DNA of 59,020 nt, taken from NCBI RefSeq assembly GCF_000621125.1, contig NZ_JHZC01000020.1, positions 1-59,020 on the forward strand, written 5' to 3'. The translations under genes were made by a program, and so were the position numbers. A model generated the notes under the pieces. The model searched no databases, was not told the origin of the DNA, and worked only from the letters and a program-made list of their open reading frames with translations. Source of the DNA: Maribacter antarcticus DSM 21422. Its GTDB lineage: Bacteria > Bacteroidota > Bacteroidia > Flavobacteriales > Flavobacteriaceae. This document shows positions 17,183 to 26,027 of the stretch, in pieces. How positions within the stretch are numbered: the stretch's first letter is position 1; the number at the start of each line of letters is the position of its first letter.

Positions 17183-18415
17183 TTATTTTAATGTCTTATA
17201 TACAGATTTTCTAAAGTCTTTTCTAACTTTCAAAGAGTGCCATCCTCCTAATTGTGTCATCATCAAAGCAGCAAAGCCTTCTTTGGGATCAATTATAAAC
17301 GTAGTTGAATAAGCACCTTCCCAATAATAACTACCTTCACTATAGCATTCATTAAATGTTCCATTCTCGGTAATTATATTTAGACCAAATCCAAACTTAT
17401 TGCCTTTACCTAAAATAGGATAAAACCCTTTAGGATAATCAATGCCTCCAATTTGATTTGTAGTCATCATTTCAATTGACTTCCTTGATAGGATTCGTTT
17501 GTCTTCATAGATTCCATTATTGAGAAGCATTTGACAAAACCTTATATAATCTGAAGCTGTAGAAATTAATCCACTTCCTGCCATAAATACTTTTGTTTTG
17601 TACTCTTTTTTCAAATCGAGTTCTTTGTTAATCCCTTTAAGGCTATCGCCTTTTTTTGAATATGCTCTAACTAATCTATCAATGCTTTGACGATGTGCAT
17701 CAAAACCTGTACTAACCATGCCTAAAGGCTCAAATATGTTTTGTTCTAAGTAAATTTCTAAATTTTGATTAGTAACAACTTCAATTAAGTATCCAAGAAC
17801 ATCTGTAGATGGGCCATAGGTGAATTTTTCTCCGGGTTGATGAACAATTGGCATGGAGCTTAAATCTTTCATAAAGCTAGAAAGGCTTTCGTGTGTAGGA
17901 TTAGAAAAAGACAAACTTTTCTCTTTGTACAGTTTTGAAATTATAGGGCCATCGTAAGCAAAACCAGCAGTCTGATTTAGTAGCTGTCTAATGGTTATTT
18001 TTTTTTCAGTGCTTTCAAGTGTATAATTTTCAGAAGAACGATCTTCAATAATCACTTTGGTGTCTTTAAAAATTGGAAGATAAAGCTCTATAGGATCATC
18101 TAAATCAAAATTGCCATCTTCATATAATTTCATGATGGCAACAGTTGTAATAACTTTTGAAAGTGATGCGATTTTAAAGTAGTCATTGACCTCCATATCT
18201 CTTTGAGATTCTAAATTGGATTTTCCTTTATTTGTTGCGTATAAAATATTGTCTTTGTCTGCGATTAAAATTACAGCTCCAGATAAATTATTGTCATTTA
18301 TATTTGATTGTAACCAAGTGTCAATCGTTTTTAAATTTTCGAATTTTGGATTTTGAGCTTCCGTGGATTGATAGAAACTACATGCGATTGTAAATAAAAA
18401 TAGTGCTCTTCTCAT
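17183..18415 (-). CDS. EstB-like serine hydrolase (beta-lactamase family)
   Basis: A 410-residue protein with a Sec signal peptide. Nucleophile S84-L-S-K87 (KIASLSKVITT). The second motif is YGPSTDVLGYLIEV, the YxxST variant of family VIII esterases. The third is YYWEGAYSTTFIIDP, corresponding to the WGG box. This makes an esterase more likely than a peptidase. It sits between an AraC regulator (18522) and an amidohydrolase (15612) in one operon. Confidence 0.8.
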   Translation of the reverse strand: MRRALFLFTIACSFYQSTEAQNPKFENLKTIDTWLQSNINDNNLSGAVILIADKDNILYATNKGKSNLESQRDMEVNDYFKIASLSKVITTVAIMKLYEDGNFDLDDPIELYLPIFKDTKVIIEDRSSENYTLESTEKKITIRQLLNQTAGFAYDGPIISKLYKEKSLSFSNPTHESLSSFMKDLSSMPIVHQPGEKFTYGPSTDVLGYLIEVVTNQNLEIYLEQNIFEPLGMVSTGFDAHRQSIDRLVRAYSKKGDSLKGINKELDLKKEYKTKVFMAGSGLISTASDYIRFCQMLLNNGIYEDKRILSRKSIEMMTTNQIGGIDYPKGFYPILGKGNKFGFGLNIITENGTFNECYSEGSYYWEGAYSTTFIIDPKEGFAALMMTQLGGWHSLKVRKDFRKSVYKTLK

Positions 18416-18521
18416 AGTGTTTGTTTTATATTAATACCACAAAAAGAACCTATGTATAAAGATAAATAAGCAAGTATTTATAAATCACAAAGACGAATTT
18501 ATAAATTCGTCAGACGTAAGA

Positions 18522-19559
18522 CTATGCATCTCGATATTGAGAAGGTGTTTTGAATTCAATTTTTTTGAAAGCCGAATTAAATGAAGACATGCTGTTGAAA
18601 CCTACATCATAAGCTATTGAAGCAATCGTAAACCGTTTCTCTTTATCATTAGAAATGATTTTTTTCGCTTCTTCAATCCTAAATTTATTGATATAACTAT
18701 TAAAATTATAACCTGTTTCTTCATTGATAATATGAGACACTTGATGTATACTTAATGATGAAATTTTTCCAATTTTATTCAAATCTAAATTTGAATCCAA
18801 ATAGAGTTTGTCTTTTCTAATGACATTATCAATACGTTTAAACAAGCTACTATCATTTGAATCACTTTTAAAAACCATTCCATCATAATTAATAACGCCC
18901 AATTTAAAAGCAATAAATGTGAGGATATATATGGTGATGCTGTATATAATTGGGCCTAAAATATAAGGTACCCTATCTTCGAAAATATTTAGAATATAGC
19001 TAAACCATATGATCAGTACTCCAGCGATAACATATCTTGACCAAATTAGTACTGTGTTTTGCGATTTAGTTAATGTATGGTTTTCTTTTTTTAATATCTT
19101 TTTTACGATTTGCCAAGATTTGAAAATATAGAAAGCTAAATGACTATACACAAAAGCCAGAAGGATAAAAGCCCAAAATTCACCGTGTTCAATAAACCAT
19201 TCTTCGGTAGCAAGAAAACTCATGATAAGCATTAACACGAATGGCCAAAAATAATGGAAATTCGTTTTTTTTAGTTGGTAATTAGGAATTGTTAGAGACT
19301 TAATATAAAAGTAGAGTAATGGGCCTATTAGTAGTAAAAAAGACAAACCAATAAATATAATAAAGAAATCTACATCTTTAACAAAATTAAATAATACTGA
19401 TTTACCTACCCTTAAAGCCATTAATAGCAGCATTATAGCCATCAATGATTTTGCAAGTGTATTTTTTGTTCTGTTCGTTAGCAGAAACAATGAGATTAGA
19501 ATACCATGGATTAATCCAGCTCCACTAATTATAATTAAAATAATATCTAAGCTTTCCAT
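18522..19559 (-). CDS. AraC-family regulator with membrane-embedded N-terminus
   Basis: A 345-residue protein. The first 215 residues form six to seven hydrophobic helices (IILIIISGAGLIHGILISLFL and so on). The last 100 are an AraC domain: LDLNKIGKISSLSIHQVSHIIN, then FTIASIAYDVGFNSMSSFNSAFKK and TPSQYRDA. It has the same architecture as the regulator at 4798 and again lies upstream of a serine hydrolase. It probably responds to an envelope or lipid signal and controls the esterase/amidohydrolase pair. Confidence 0.8.
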   Translation of the reverse strand: MESLDIILIIISGAGLIHGILISLFLLTNRTKNTLAKSLMAIMLLLMALRVGKSVLFNFVKDVDFFIIFIGLSFLLLIGPLLYFYIKSLTIPNYQLKKTNFHYFWPFVLMLIMSFLATEEWFIEHGEFWAFILLAFVYSHLAFYIFKSWQIVKKILKKENHTLTKSQNTVLIWSRYVIAGVLIIWFSYILNIFEDRVPYILGPIIYSITIYILTFIAFKLGVINYDGMVFKSDSNDSSLFKRIDNVIRKDKLYLDSNLDLNKIGKISSLSIHQVSHIINEETGYNFNSYINKFRIEEAKKIISNDKEKRFTIASIAYDVGFNSMSSFNSAFKKIEFKTPSQYRDA

Positions 19560-19739
19560 TCACATCTTTTGGTAGAATAATTATAGGCAGAAACATAAGA
19601 GGCAATGACCTAATAGATCGCTTAGAGGTTCTATATGAATTTTAATATTTGCCACTAAGAAGAAAACAATCAATAATTTCTTTAGTCATCATTTATTTAA
19701 ACTGTAAACCAGGTTTAATTTTTTAGTCAAATGTTTTAC

Positions 19740-19863
19740 AACGTGTTTGTATATGGTTTGTTGCATGTTTTAAGTACTAAAGCTAGTAAATAAATCACAG
19801 ATAGGAAGTCCGCGAGGACTTTCGTAAAAAAGCTAAAAGCAGCAATTAATTTTATACTGTGAC
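19740..19863 (-). repeat. attC-like site E16 (124 bp class, right core GAC)
   Basis: AAC at 19740. The right core is GAC (19861) instead of GTT, but the 10-base end GACATGTGCA still matches the far end TGCACATAAC at 8 of 10. The central hairpin GGAAGTCC-GCGA-GGACTTTC carries compensated changes. The 15395-19740 unit's ends match at only 6 of 10, suggesting a fused cassette. The 180 bases between 19560 and 19740 hold no gene. Confidence 0.7.
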
Positions 19864-19874
19864 ATGTGCAGTTT

Positions 19875-20369
19875 TTACTTCATCAGTTCTATTATTTTGT
19901 TCAAACCGAATGCAGATAAATATATTCCAAATCCATAAAAACAATGAGTTATCAGACTTTTAAATCGTGCTATGTTTGGGGCAGGTAATTTTGAACCAGC
20001 TATTCCAATACCAAATGATGGTTGCATTAAAAAGAATGGTGCAATTATAGTAACTAAACCAATTAATATTGCCGGCTTTAATGTTGGGTTTTCAACCCAC
20101 TCCTTTCCGTAAATTAAAACAAGTAAAAAAACAAAAGTTATTCCAATCGCATAGTGCGCAATCCAGCCTATTAATTTTTCATAAGGAAATGGCGTTGTAT
20201 CAAATATTTTGTTGTGCCTCACTTTTCCTTTTGTTAGGTTTCCTACCCATCTTCCTAAAAACTTATAATCCAAAGATTTTATATTGAACAATTTCAATAT
20301 AAATGCCCAGATATCCATTGTTAAAGTTGCTCCAATTCCGATTACTATAATTTTTATTAGTGTTTGCAT
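19875..20369 (-). CDS. DUF2938 family membrane protein
   Basis: A 164-residue protein with about four transmembrane helices. MDIWAFILKLFNIKSLDYKFLGRW, PFPYEKLIGWIAHYAIG and PFFLMQPSFGIGIAGSKLP are diagnostic of DUF2938. Function unknown. It is divergent from a Fur-family gene, with 59 bp between the two start codons, so a shared operator is likely and this gene is the obvious target of that regulator. Both genes share one unit. Confidence 0.8.
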   Translation of the reverse strand: MQTLIKIIVIGIGATLTMDIWAFILKLFNIKSLDYKFLGRWVGNLTKGKVRHNKIFDTTPFPYEKLIGWIAHYAIGITFVFLLVLIYGKEWVENPTLKPAILIGLVTIIAPFFLMQPSFGIGIAGSKLPAPNIARFKSLITHCFYGFGIYLSAFGLNKIIELMK

Positions 20370-20409
20370 CTTGTTTTTTTTTGGTAAATATATAATATTT
20401 TTTTATTAT

Positions 20410-20424
20410 TGCAACAAAGTCGCA
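20410..20424. promoter_or_regulatory. candidate Fur/Zur-type operator
   Basis: TGCAACAAAGTCGCA is an inverted repeat (TGCAAC / GTCGCA, one mismatched pair, AAA centre) in the 59 bp between the divergent DUF2938 and Fur-family genes, ending 4 bp before the latter's ATG. A TGCAAC-N3-GTTGCA-like palindrome suits a dimeric Fur-family repressor. Binding is inferred from position and symmetry only. Confidence 0.5.
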
Positions 20425-20428
20425 TTAA

Positions 20429-20803
20429 ATGAAAAGAAGAAAAACAGAATCAACAGATGAAATATACTCAATACTTAAAGAATCTAAATTAGCTTTAAGT
20501 CACGATATGGTTCAAGAAAAAATCTCAAATAATATGGATAGGGCGACTATCTATAGAATACTTAATCGTTTTTGTAAAGATAAAATCGTTCATAAAGTCA
20601 GAGGTGATGACGGAAAGCAATATTTTGCTTTTTGTTTTAATTGCCAACAAAAAACACATAAACATAATCACTTTCATTTTAGGTGCAAAAATTGTGGAAA
20701 AGTCGAATGTTTAGAGTCGGAAATAAAAATTGATTTACCAAAAAATTATGTCTTAGAAAATTTCAATGGTGTAATTTCTGGTGTTTGCTCAAATTGCACA
20801 TAA
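20429..20803 (+). CDS. Fur-family transcriptional regulator
   Basis: A 124-residue protein. The N-terminal winged helix (STDEIYSILKESKLALSHDMVQEKI, MDRATIYRILNRFCKDKIVHKV) is followed by the Fur metal region HKHNHFHFRCKNCGKVECL and a second CSNC pair (GVCSNC). Four cysteines in CxxC pairs suit a structural zinc site, as in Zur or Fur. It transcribes away from DUF2938 and is one of the few plus-strand genes. Its TAA stop overlaps the AAC of the next attC-like site by 2 bp. Metal specificity cannot be told. Confidence 0.85.
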   Translation: MKRRKTESTDEIYSILKESKLALSHDMVQEKISNNMDRATIYRILNRFCKDKIVHKVRGDDGKQYFAFCFNCQQKTHKHNHFHFRCKNCGKVECLESEIKIDLPKNYVLENFNGVISGVCSNCT

Positions 20804-20987
20804 CGTCAAGGCTATGATTAGTACCGGAATTAAAAGTAGTGAACTTTCGATTAAGCACTTAGCCAAAACTTTTTATTTTGTTTTATCTTTTCTTCTTTAA
20901 AGCCAAATCAAAAGATTTGGCGGACTTGTTTATAAGCTCTAAACTTTGGGTACAGCGCCAAAACCCGTATTAACTATAGCCACTGTT
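20802..20987 (-). repeat. attC-like site E17 (186 bp class)
   Basis: AAC at 20802 and GTT at 20985. The arms GGCTATGATTAGTACCGG and CCCGTATTAACTATAGCC pair. The inner hairpin is CCAAATCAAAAGATTTGG. Confidence 0.8.
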
Positions 20988-20998
20988 GTAAGCCGTTT

Positions 20999-21469
20999 TT
21001 ATTCCACAGTTGTATTCGGATTATGTCTAATTTTAAAGTTACAAGAATTAGCAATAAAGCACATTTTGTTAGCTTCTTCGTGTAATTCGTTCGCTTTTTC
21101 AATCATACTTCCGTCCGTTATTTTTACTTTAGGATTTAGAGTTACTTCAGTAAATTTGCTGTTTCCGTTATCAATTTCTTCCATTATTCCTGTTGCGTTG
21201 TCCAAATATTCAGTCACAATAATTTTGTTTACAGAACATAAATGCAAATACCAAAGCATATGACATGACGATAAGGAAGATAAAAAAAGGTCTTCTGGGT
21301 TATATCTCGTTTTATCTCCTAGAAAAGAAGGGTCAGAAGAACCGTTTATTTCACCATATTTTCCGTCAGCTATGATTTTATGATTTCTATTAAACGACTT
21401 GTAATTCAGAGTTCCTTTTCCTTCATTTCCTGTCCATTCAATTTTGATTTTGTAATGATGATTTTTCAT
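20999..21469 (-). CDS. OsmC-family peroxiredoxin-like protein
   Basis: A 156-residue cytoplasmic protein with the OsmC/Ohr pattern: IEWTGNEGKGTLNYKSFNRNH at the start, LFLSSLSSCHMLWYLHLCS carrying the first redox Cys, and EEANKMCFIANSCNF carrying the second. OsmC proteins reduce organic hydroperoxides with thiols. Compared with Ohr, the spacing and the C-terminal MCF motif suit the OsmC branch. Single gene in a unit with perfect ends GTTGTAAGCC/GGCTTACAAC. Confidence 0.8.
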   Translation of the reverse strand: MKNHHYKIKIEWTGNEGKGTLNYKSFNRNHKIIADGKYGEINGSSDPSFLGDKTRYNPEDLFLSSLSSCHMLWYLHLCSVNKIIVTEYLDNATGIMEEIDNGNSKFTEVTLNPKVKITDGSMIEKANELHEEANKMCFIANSCNFKIRHNPNTTVE

Positions 21470-21509
21470 TCTTAGTTCAAATTTTGTTGGTTTTTTCCAA
21501 TGGCTTACA

Positions 21510-21631
21510 ACGGTTAGTATATGAAAAGTAGGCGATTACAAAGCACGAAACTTTCGGATAAGCACAAAGTTTGATACGAGCCAAAAGCCTTGAATGTACT
21601 ACTATTTCGCCTATTTTTTATATACATTGTT
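21510..21631 (-). repeat. attC-like site E18 (122 bp class)
   Basis: AAC at 21510 and GTT at 21629, nearly identical to E1. The stem GTATATGAAAAGTAGGCGA pairs with TTTCGCCTATTTTTTATAT. It encodes the NNVYKK tail and stop of the gene at 21611. Confidence 0.8.
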
Positions 21632-23032
21632 ATCTGCTGGCTTTTCTCCAGTCTTTAGTATATAGTTCGGTATCATTTTGTTTGGTGGTGTACTTTCCCC
21701 ATAAAGTGCATATGAATTGTAATTTCCGCCCGTAAACACGGTAATCATATCCAGTTCGGGCCAAATATTGATTTTTTGTCCACCGTTACCCGAAGCTAAA
21801 TACGAATTATATTTTTGTCCATCAATTACAAAATATTTATGTTCCCACAAATACCCATAATCTCCTTCGTCCATATCAAATGTTTTGTTAATCCAACTTT
21901 CGGAAATTATTTGCTTGTCTTTCCATTTACCGCCATCTTTAAATAGCTTCGCTAATTTTATCAAGTCCCTAGACGTAATATACATTTGACTAAAATTATT
22001 TCTACTAGCCTGATTCGGTTCAAAAGTCCAAGCGTAATCTGAGATTCCCAAGGGGGTAAATAGGTTTTCTTTTGCAAAATCTTCGATGTTTTTATTTGTT
22101 ACTATCTCAACTAAACTACCTAAAGTCAAAGCGCAACCTGTGCAATAGGATGATGATTTCCCAGACTCTGCGACCATCGGTAAATCGAGAGTGTATTTTA
22201 CCCAATCCTTGCTTTCCATCATTGATTGCTCGTTTCCTTTGCTTTCAACATTATTATTTTCACAGTCCATACCGTGTCGGTACATTAAGAAGTTTTCTAT
22301 AGTAATTTCTTTTTTTCTGTCATCCAAATTGGCTATTTCTGGGTATCTCGAATTGAAATAGGGCAAGAGTTTTTCTTTTTCACTTTTTATTAATCCTTTC
22401 TCAACGGCAATTCCAAGAATTCCGCTAATGAACGGTTTTGTGGCAGACCTTAATTGATGCGGTGTATTTTCATCATAACCGTAGAAATATTCTTCAAGTA
22501 CCAATTTGTTATTCTTGTAAATCAAGATGCTGTGAACATCGGGAAATTTTCCTTTTATGGTTTCTTTGACCATATTGATTATAGGTTCGGGATTTTTGAA
22601 TTCATCTTCTAAACTGCCCGTTTCTAGTCCATCTGTGGTTTTTTTTGGTTTGTGATAAACGTAGCTATCAGGATTATGTAATAATTCTTTTCTCGGGAAC
22701 ATTTCCATTTTTTCAATTTTGGAAGTAATTAGTTTAAATTCTAGTCCGTCAGTTCTGTAACCTTTAACTCGATTGGATTTGTCTCGTTCAAAAACGACTG
22801 GAACATCCTGAATATTTGTAAAACTATCCAAGGCGATATGTTTTAAAGGGTATTTCGCGCTATCTACGATTGCATAAAGTGTTGTGTCAAGTTCAGACGC
22901 TACAATGTCGAGCGTAGTTTTATCTACATATTCATAGTTCCCTTCATATTCACAAAGTTTTTCATAATCCGATTTTTCTTTAGGTGATGAACATCCAATT
23001 ATTAAAGGAATCAGAAATAATAATTTTTTCAT
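21611..23032 (-). CDS. NylB-like serine hydrolase lipoprotein
   Basis: A 473-residue protein with lipobox IIGCSSP (Cys14). S12/NylB-type motifs: SATK in LRSATKPFISGILG, Tyr in SSYCTGCALTLG, and GNGGQK in YLASGNGGQKINIW, the GGQ-type third motif typical of 6-aminohexanoate-dimer-hydrolase relatives. A 140-residue N-terminal extension precedes the domain. Its last six residues, NNVYKK, and the TAG stop are encoded within E18. Unit ends GTTATCTGCT/TGCAGATAAC match at 9 of 10. Confidence 0.8.
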   Translation of the reverse strand: MKKLLFLIPLIIGCSSPKEKSDYEKLCEYEGNYEYVDKTTLDIVASELDTTLYAIVDSAKYPLKHIALDSFTNIQDVPVVFERDKSNRVKGYRTDGLEFKLITSKIEKMEMFPRKELLHNPDSYVYHKPKKTTDGLETGSLEDEFKNPEPIINMVKETIKGKFPDVHSILIYKNNKLVLEEYFYGYDENTPHQLRSATKPFISGILGIAVEKGLIKSEKEKLLPYFNSRYPEIANLDDRKKEITIENFLMYRHGMDCENNNVESKGNEQSMMESKDWVKYTLDLPMVAESGKSSSYCTGCALTLGSLVEIVTNKNIEDFAKENLFTPLGISDYAWTFEPNQASRNNFSQMYITSRDLIKLAKLFKDGGKWKDKQIISESWINKTFDMDEGDYGYLWEHKYFVIDGQKYNSYLASGNGGQKINIWPELDMITVFTGGNYNSYALYGESTPPNKMIPNYILKTGEKPADNNVYKK

Positions 23033-23097
23033 ATGATTGTTCTTTGATTAATGACGATTGGATAATTTGAATGTTACATTTTTTTCAGCTTGCAGAT

Positions 23098-23149
23098 AAC
23101 GGTTAGTATATGATCATTATCCCGAAGGGTATGAATCATATACATTGTT
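23098..23149 (-). repeat. minimal attC-like site E19 (52 bp)
   Basis: AAC-GGTTA, then the stem GTATATGAT.../...ATCATATAC closed by CCC-GAA-GGG, then ATT-GTT. The right arm carries one extra unpaired A. It shows the bare architecture: cores, unequal spacers of 5 and 3 nt, one stem with extrahelical bases, and a short loop. Confidence 0.75.
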
Positions 23150-23157
23150 ACCATTTG

Positions 23158-24690
23158 TCATTTCATATTATTTAACTTTTGCTGTATTTCGCTTAAGATT
23201 TTCTTGTGAGAATAATTGGTACAATGACCTTTCATTGGTGTAAACTCAATCTCAGCATCAGACGTAGGGTTTGTAGTATTTGTCAGGAAGTCATCAAAAT
23301 CTCTCATAGAATTATTCAGATAAAAGTTATCCATATCACCCATCCATATATGTATTTTTCCTTTAAGCTCGGGCCCAAGCTCAGCCCATTTAGCAGAAGT
23401 ATACAGGAGCAGATCATATTTCTTCCAGTGCTCAGCAACTTCTTTGTCTATTGTCCCGGTTATAGGATTAAAAATCGGTTTCGGTAATTCATCGTCAGCT
23501 TTAGGACTGTACAGTGCATTCCAGGCTCCCCATTGCCCTCCGGAAGTCACGAACGTATTTGATGCTCCTAGAACATTTTCTTCTTTAATTTCTTGTTTTA
23601 TTGAAAATAGAGGATCGCCATATTGATCTCTCATACTCGGACGTATATAGTCCCTGTCATTGTAGAACGCATTCTCATCTTCATAAATATTAACAAGCTG
23701 CATCTTTTCAAAACTGACCGGATCGGGACTGTAGGACCAGCACCCGTTGAAGCTCTCCGGATAAAAAAGTTGTAAGGCGAGTGATACCCACCCACCTGTG
23801 GAGCAACCATCAACAAAACGAGTATTAGGAGTTCCATCCATTCTAAATTGGTTCTCAATTTTTGGGATCAATTCTGTAATTAAAGCCTCCCCGTATGGGC
23901 CACTGTTTTCTGAGTCAAGTTGATAACTATCTCCATAGGGACCTTCGCCATCAAGAAAAACAGTAATGATTTGTGGCGCCTCTACTGAAGTCCACCAAGA
24001 CATAAACTCTTTACGCTTAACGAGGGAATTGATTCTTGTGTAGCGACCTCCATAACCCGCTACATTATAACGAACAGGATATTTTTCATCGGGATTACTG
24101 TTATAGCCAGAGGGTAATAGCACCGATGCTTTTACACGCATAGATTTGGACCACCATTTGGATAACACCTTACTTTCCATCTCGAAGAATTTAACCAACT
24201 CATGGTCTTCTAATTCTCTTTGGGGTATGGTCTTAGATAAGGTTAATTCAATATTTTGTAATTCTTGTGTATTAACTTTTATGGGTTCACTATATAAATT
24301 GCCCGGAGTATTACTTCGCGATTCAGAATCCATGTTTTGATTCCAAACGGCCTGTATATAATAGACTCCATGGGGAACAGCCCTAAAACCCCATTCAGGA
24401 GTTTTCAACCAATCATTGCTGCCATCCAAGACCTTGTTTTGATTCTTATCCCAATTTTTTATGTTCATCCCAAAGGTTGATCCATTGCCATTAAAAACTG
24501 AGGCGTATCTGGGCTGAGATTCATCCGTTTCTGAGACATACAATAGCAACCTTCCATCAGATTTAAAGGATGCCTTAAGACTATCACTTACAGAAATGGA
24601 AAATGATAATTTTACATATACCTGTTGTGCAGCTACTTTTTGATTGGCTATAACAAGTAATAACAGAATGAGAAAATTTTTTAAATACAT
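23158..24690 (-). CDS. secreted esterase (Esterase D/feruloyl esterase-like)
   Basis: Start taken at 24690 (MYLKNFLILLLLVIANQKVAAQ), which gives a proper signal peptide and 510 residues; the upstream MALPF start is encoded by the cassette end. Residues 20-170 are a beta-rich N-terminal domain. The rest is a putative-esterase alpha/beta hydrolase: YPVRYNVAGYGGRYTRIN, nucleophile elbow GCSTGGWVSLALQ, a downstream acid, and the C-terminal His in GHCTNYSHK. Related proteins hydrolyse carbohydrate esters or siderophores. Unit ends GTTACCATTT/AAATGGTAAC are perfect. Confidence 0.75.
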   Translation of the reverse strand: MYLKNFLILLLLVIANQKVAAQQVYVKLSFSISVSDSLKASFKSDGRLLLYVSETDESQPRYASVFNGNGSTFGMNIKNWDKNQNKVLDGSNDWLKTPEWGFRAVPHGVYYIQAVWNQNMDSESRSNTPGNLYSEPIKVNTQELQNIELTLSKTIPQRELEDHELVKFFEMESKVLSKWWSKSMRVKASVLLPSGYNSNPDEKYPVRYNVAGYGGRYTRINSLVKRKEFMSWWTSVEAPQIITVFLDGEGPYGDSYQLDSENSGPYGEALITELIPKIENQFRMDGTPNTRFVDGCSTGGWVSLALQLFYPESFNGCWSYSPDPVSFEKMQLVNIYEDENAFYNDRDYIRPSMRDQYGDPLFSIKQEIKEENVLGASNTFVTSGGQWGAWNALYSPKADDELPKPIFNPITGTIDKEVAEHWKKYDLLLYTSAKWAELGPELKGKIHIWMGDMDNFYLNNSMRDFDDFLTNTTNPTSDAEIEFTPMKGHCTNYSHKKILSEIQQKLNNMK

Positions 24691-24712
24691 CTGATCTTTT
24701 TTTATAAATGGT

Positions 24713-24900
24713 AACGCCAAAGCTATACGTAGTGCGGGAGCAGAGCAGTACTCATCTTTCTTATTTTACACTTAGCTGAAGCAGTTTTTTTGTATTTATT
24801 TTTTATTTTAAAAGCCAAATCAAACTGTTTTGGCGGACCTCCTAAAAATACGCAAACCTTTTGATATTGACCAAGTCCCGCATTACGGATAGGTCTTGTT
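24713..24900 (-). repeat. attC-like site E20 (188 bp class, in copy B)
   Basis: AAC at 24713 and GTT at 24898, very similar to E7, E28 and E37. The inner hairpin is CCAAATCAAACTGTTTTGG. Confidence 0.75.
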
Positions 24901-25297
24901 AGCGGTTTTATGTAACCCGAACCAAACGCTAAAAGACAAGCTATTCCTATATTACCCTTAGATTTTACCGCTTTTAACATGCAGTGATACACCTAAGTAG
25001 ACATAAAAAAATTAAGAGGTATAGAAGGTTTATAAATACCGACAAGCCAAAAGTCCGTCCGTATATCGATTGCGCAACACTTGCGTTTTGGCGGTAAAAG
25101 GGAAAACCCCGAAAGCTGCTCTATTTTTAAAGCCTAGGCCACACTTAAAAGATGAACCAATGAAACTAGTACCGTAGATTTTTTGTTGCTCTTATAAACG
25201 TTCTGCTTGCGAAATGGGCAGGTCTTTTATAGGGTAAGCAGTAAAAAAGGGAAAGCCCCGAAGATTATCTTACTTCTTAGCACATATTACCGCTAAC
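24713..25297 (-). mobile_element. ORF-poor repeat cassette, copy B
   Basis: Second copy of the repeated unit, with borders AACGCCAAAG and ACCGCTAAC. It contains attC-like site E20 on the left and the body with hairpin GCGCAA-CAC-TTGCGT and the paired AAAAGGGAANNCCCCGAA motifs. Here the minus-strand ORF reaches 89 codons (24723-24992), running through the attC-like site, which argues against a real gene. Confidence 0.8.
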
Positions 25298-25321
25298 GTG
25301 TTTGTATAAGGTTAGTTGCGT
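25295..25321 (-). repeat. truncated attC-like site E21 (left arm only)
   Basis: AACGTGTTTGTATAAGGTTAG starts as a normal 124 bp-class left arm, but the coding region of the next gene begins within about 30 bp. The centre, right arm and GTT end are missing. Probably removed by a deletion. Confidence 0.55.
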
Positions 25322-25326
25322 GTTTG

Positions 25327-25821
25327 TTATTTTTCTTTGTAGGCATTCTTAACCATTCTTTTAACAATTTGTCTATGAAATGGCTTTATTATTCCCATAT
25401 ATATTTTCCCTTTAAAGTTATTGTACTCCACCAGAGTGATTACTTTAATGTTAAAAGAATCAGATTTGTCATTCTTAACTAATGCACGAAAGTTCAAATG
25501 AGAATCATCTGCCCCTAAAACTACTTCATTATCTGAAATTGAGAATATTTTAAAGAATTTCACATATCCGCCAATTTTGAAATGCTCATTGTAATCATTT
25601 GGCACTTCTGTTTTTAATCCAAATATGCCTGCAACTTTATTTCGTATTGTGAACAATGAATTAACCCACCTAGGTGTTGTGTTAAAAACCAAGTTCGTAA
25701 TCTCTTCTATATTGTTTATGTGATTAGTTGTAGAAAAAGTATCGGAAAAATCAATTTTTAGCAGTAAACTTTTTTGATTATCTGTTAATGCTATTTTGTC
25801 TTCTATTACTTTTTTAATCAT
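25327..25821 (-). CDS. DUF2867 family protein
   Basis: Start chosen at 25821 (MIKKVIEDKIALTDNQ); the longer frame to 25863 adds 14 residues with no support. The protein is 164 residues and probably cytoplasmic. DUF2867 features: PRWVNSLFTIRNKVAGIFGLK, then VVLGADDSHLNFRALVK, then YMGIIKPFHRQIVKRMVKNA. Function unknown. The stop codon lies next to the truncated left half of E21, so the cassette has lost its own 3' site. Confidence 0.7.
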   Translation of the reverse strand: MIKKVIEDKIALTDNQKSLLLKIDFSDTFSTTNHINNIEEITNLVFNTTPRWVNSLFTIRNKVAGIFGLKTEVPNDYNEHFKIGGYVKFFKIFSISDNEVVLGADDSHLNFRALVKNDKSDSFNIKVITLVEYNNFKGKIYMGIIKPFHRQIVKRMVKNAYKEK

Positions 25822-25896
25822 AATTGAAATCTTATTTCTCTGCTTACCTCGCTGAATTAACATGGAGATTAAGTTCTGTTCGGTCTAATGACACAC

Positions 25897-26017
25897 AACG
25901 TTTGGTATATGGTTTGTTGCGTGTTTAAGCAACTAATTTAGTAAACAAATCACAGATAGAAAATCCGCGAAGATTTTCTTAAGTAGGCGAGGACTAGCAA
26001 TAAATTATATACTGTGT
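25897..26017 (-). repeat. attC-like site E22 (121 bp class)
   Basis: AAC at 25897 and GTT at 26015. The arms are GTATATGGTTTGTTGC and GCAATAAATTATATAC. The central hairpin is GAAAATCC-GCGA-AGATTTTC. Confidence 0.8.
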
Positions 26018-26027
26018 TGGCATGTCG

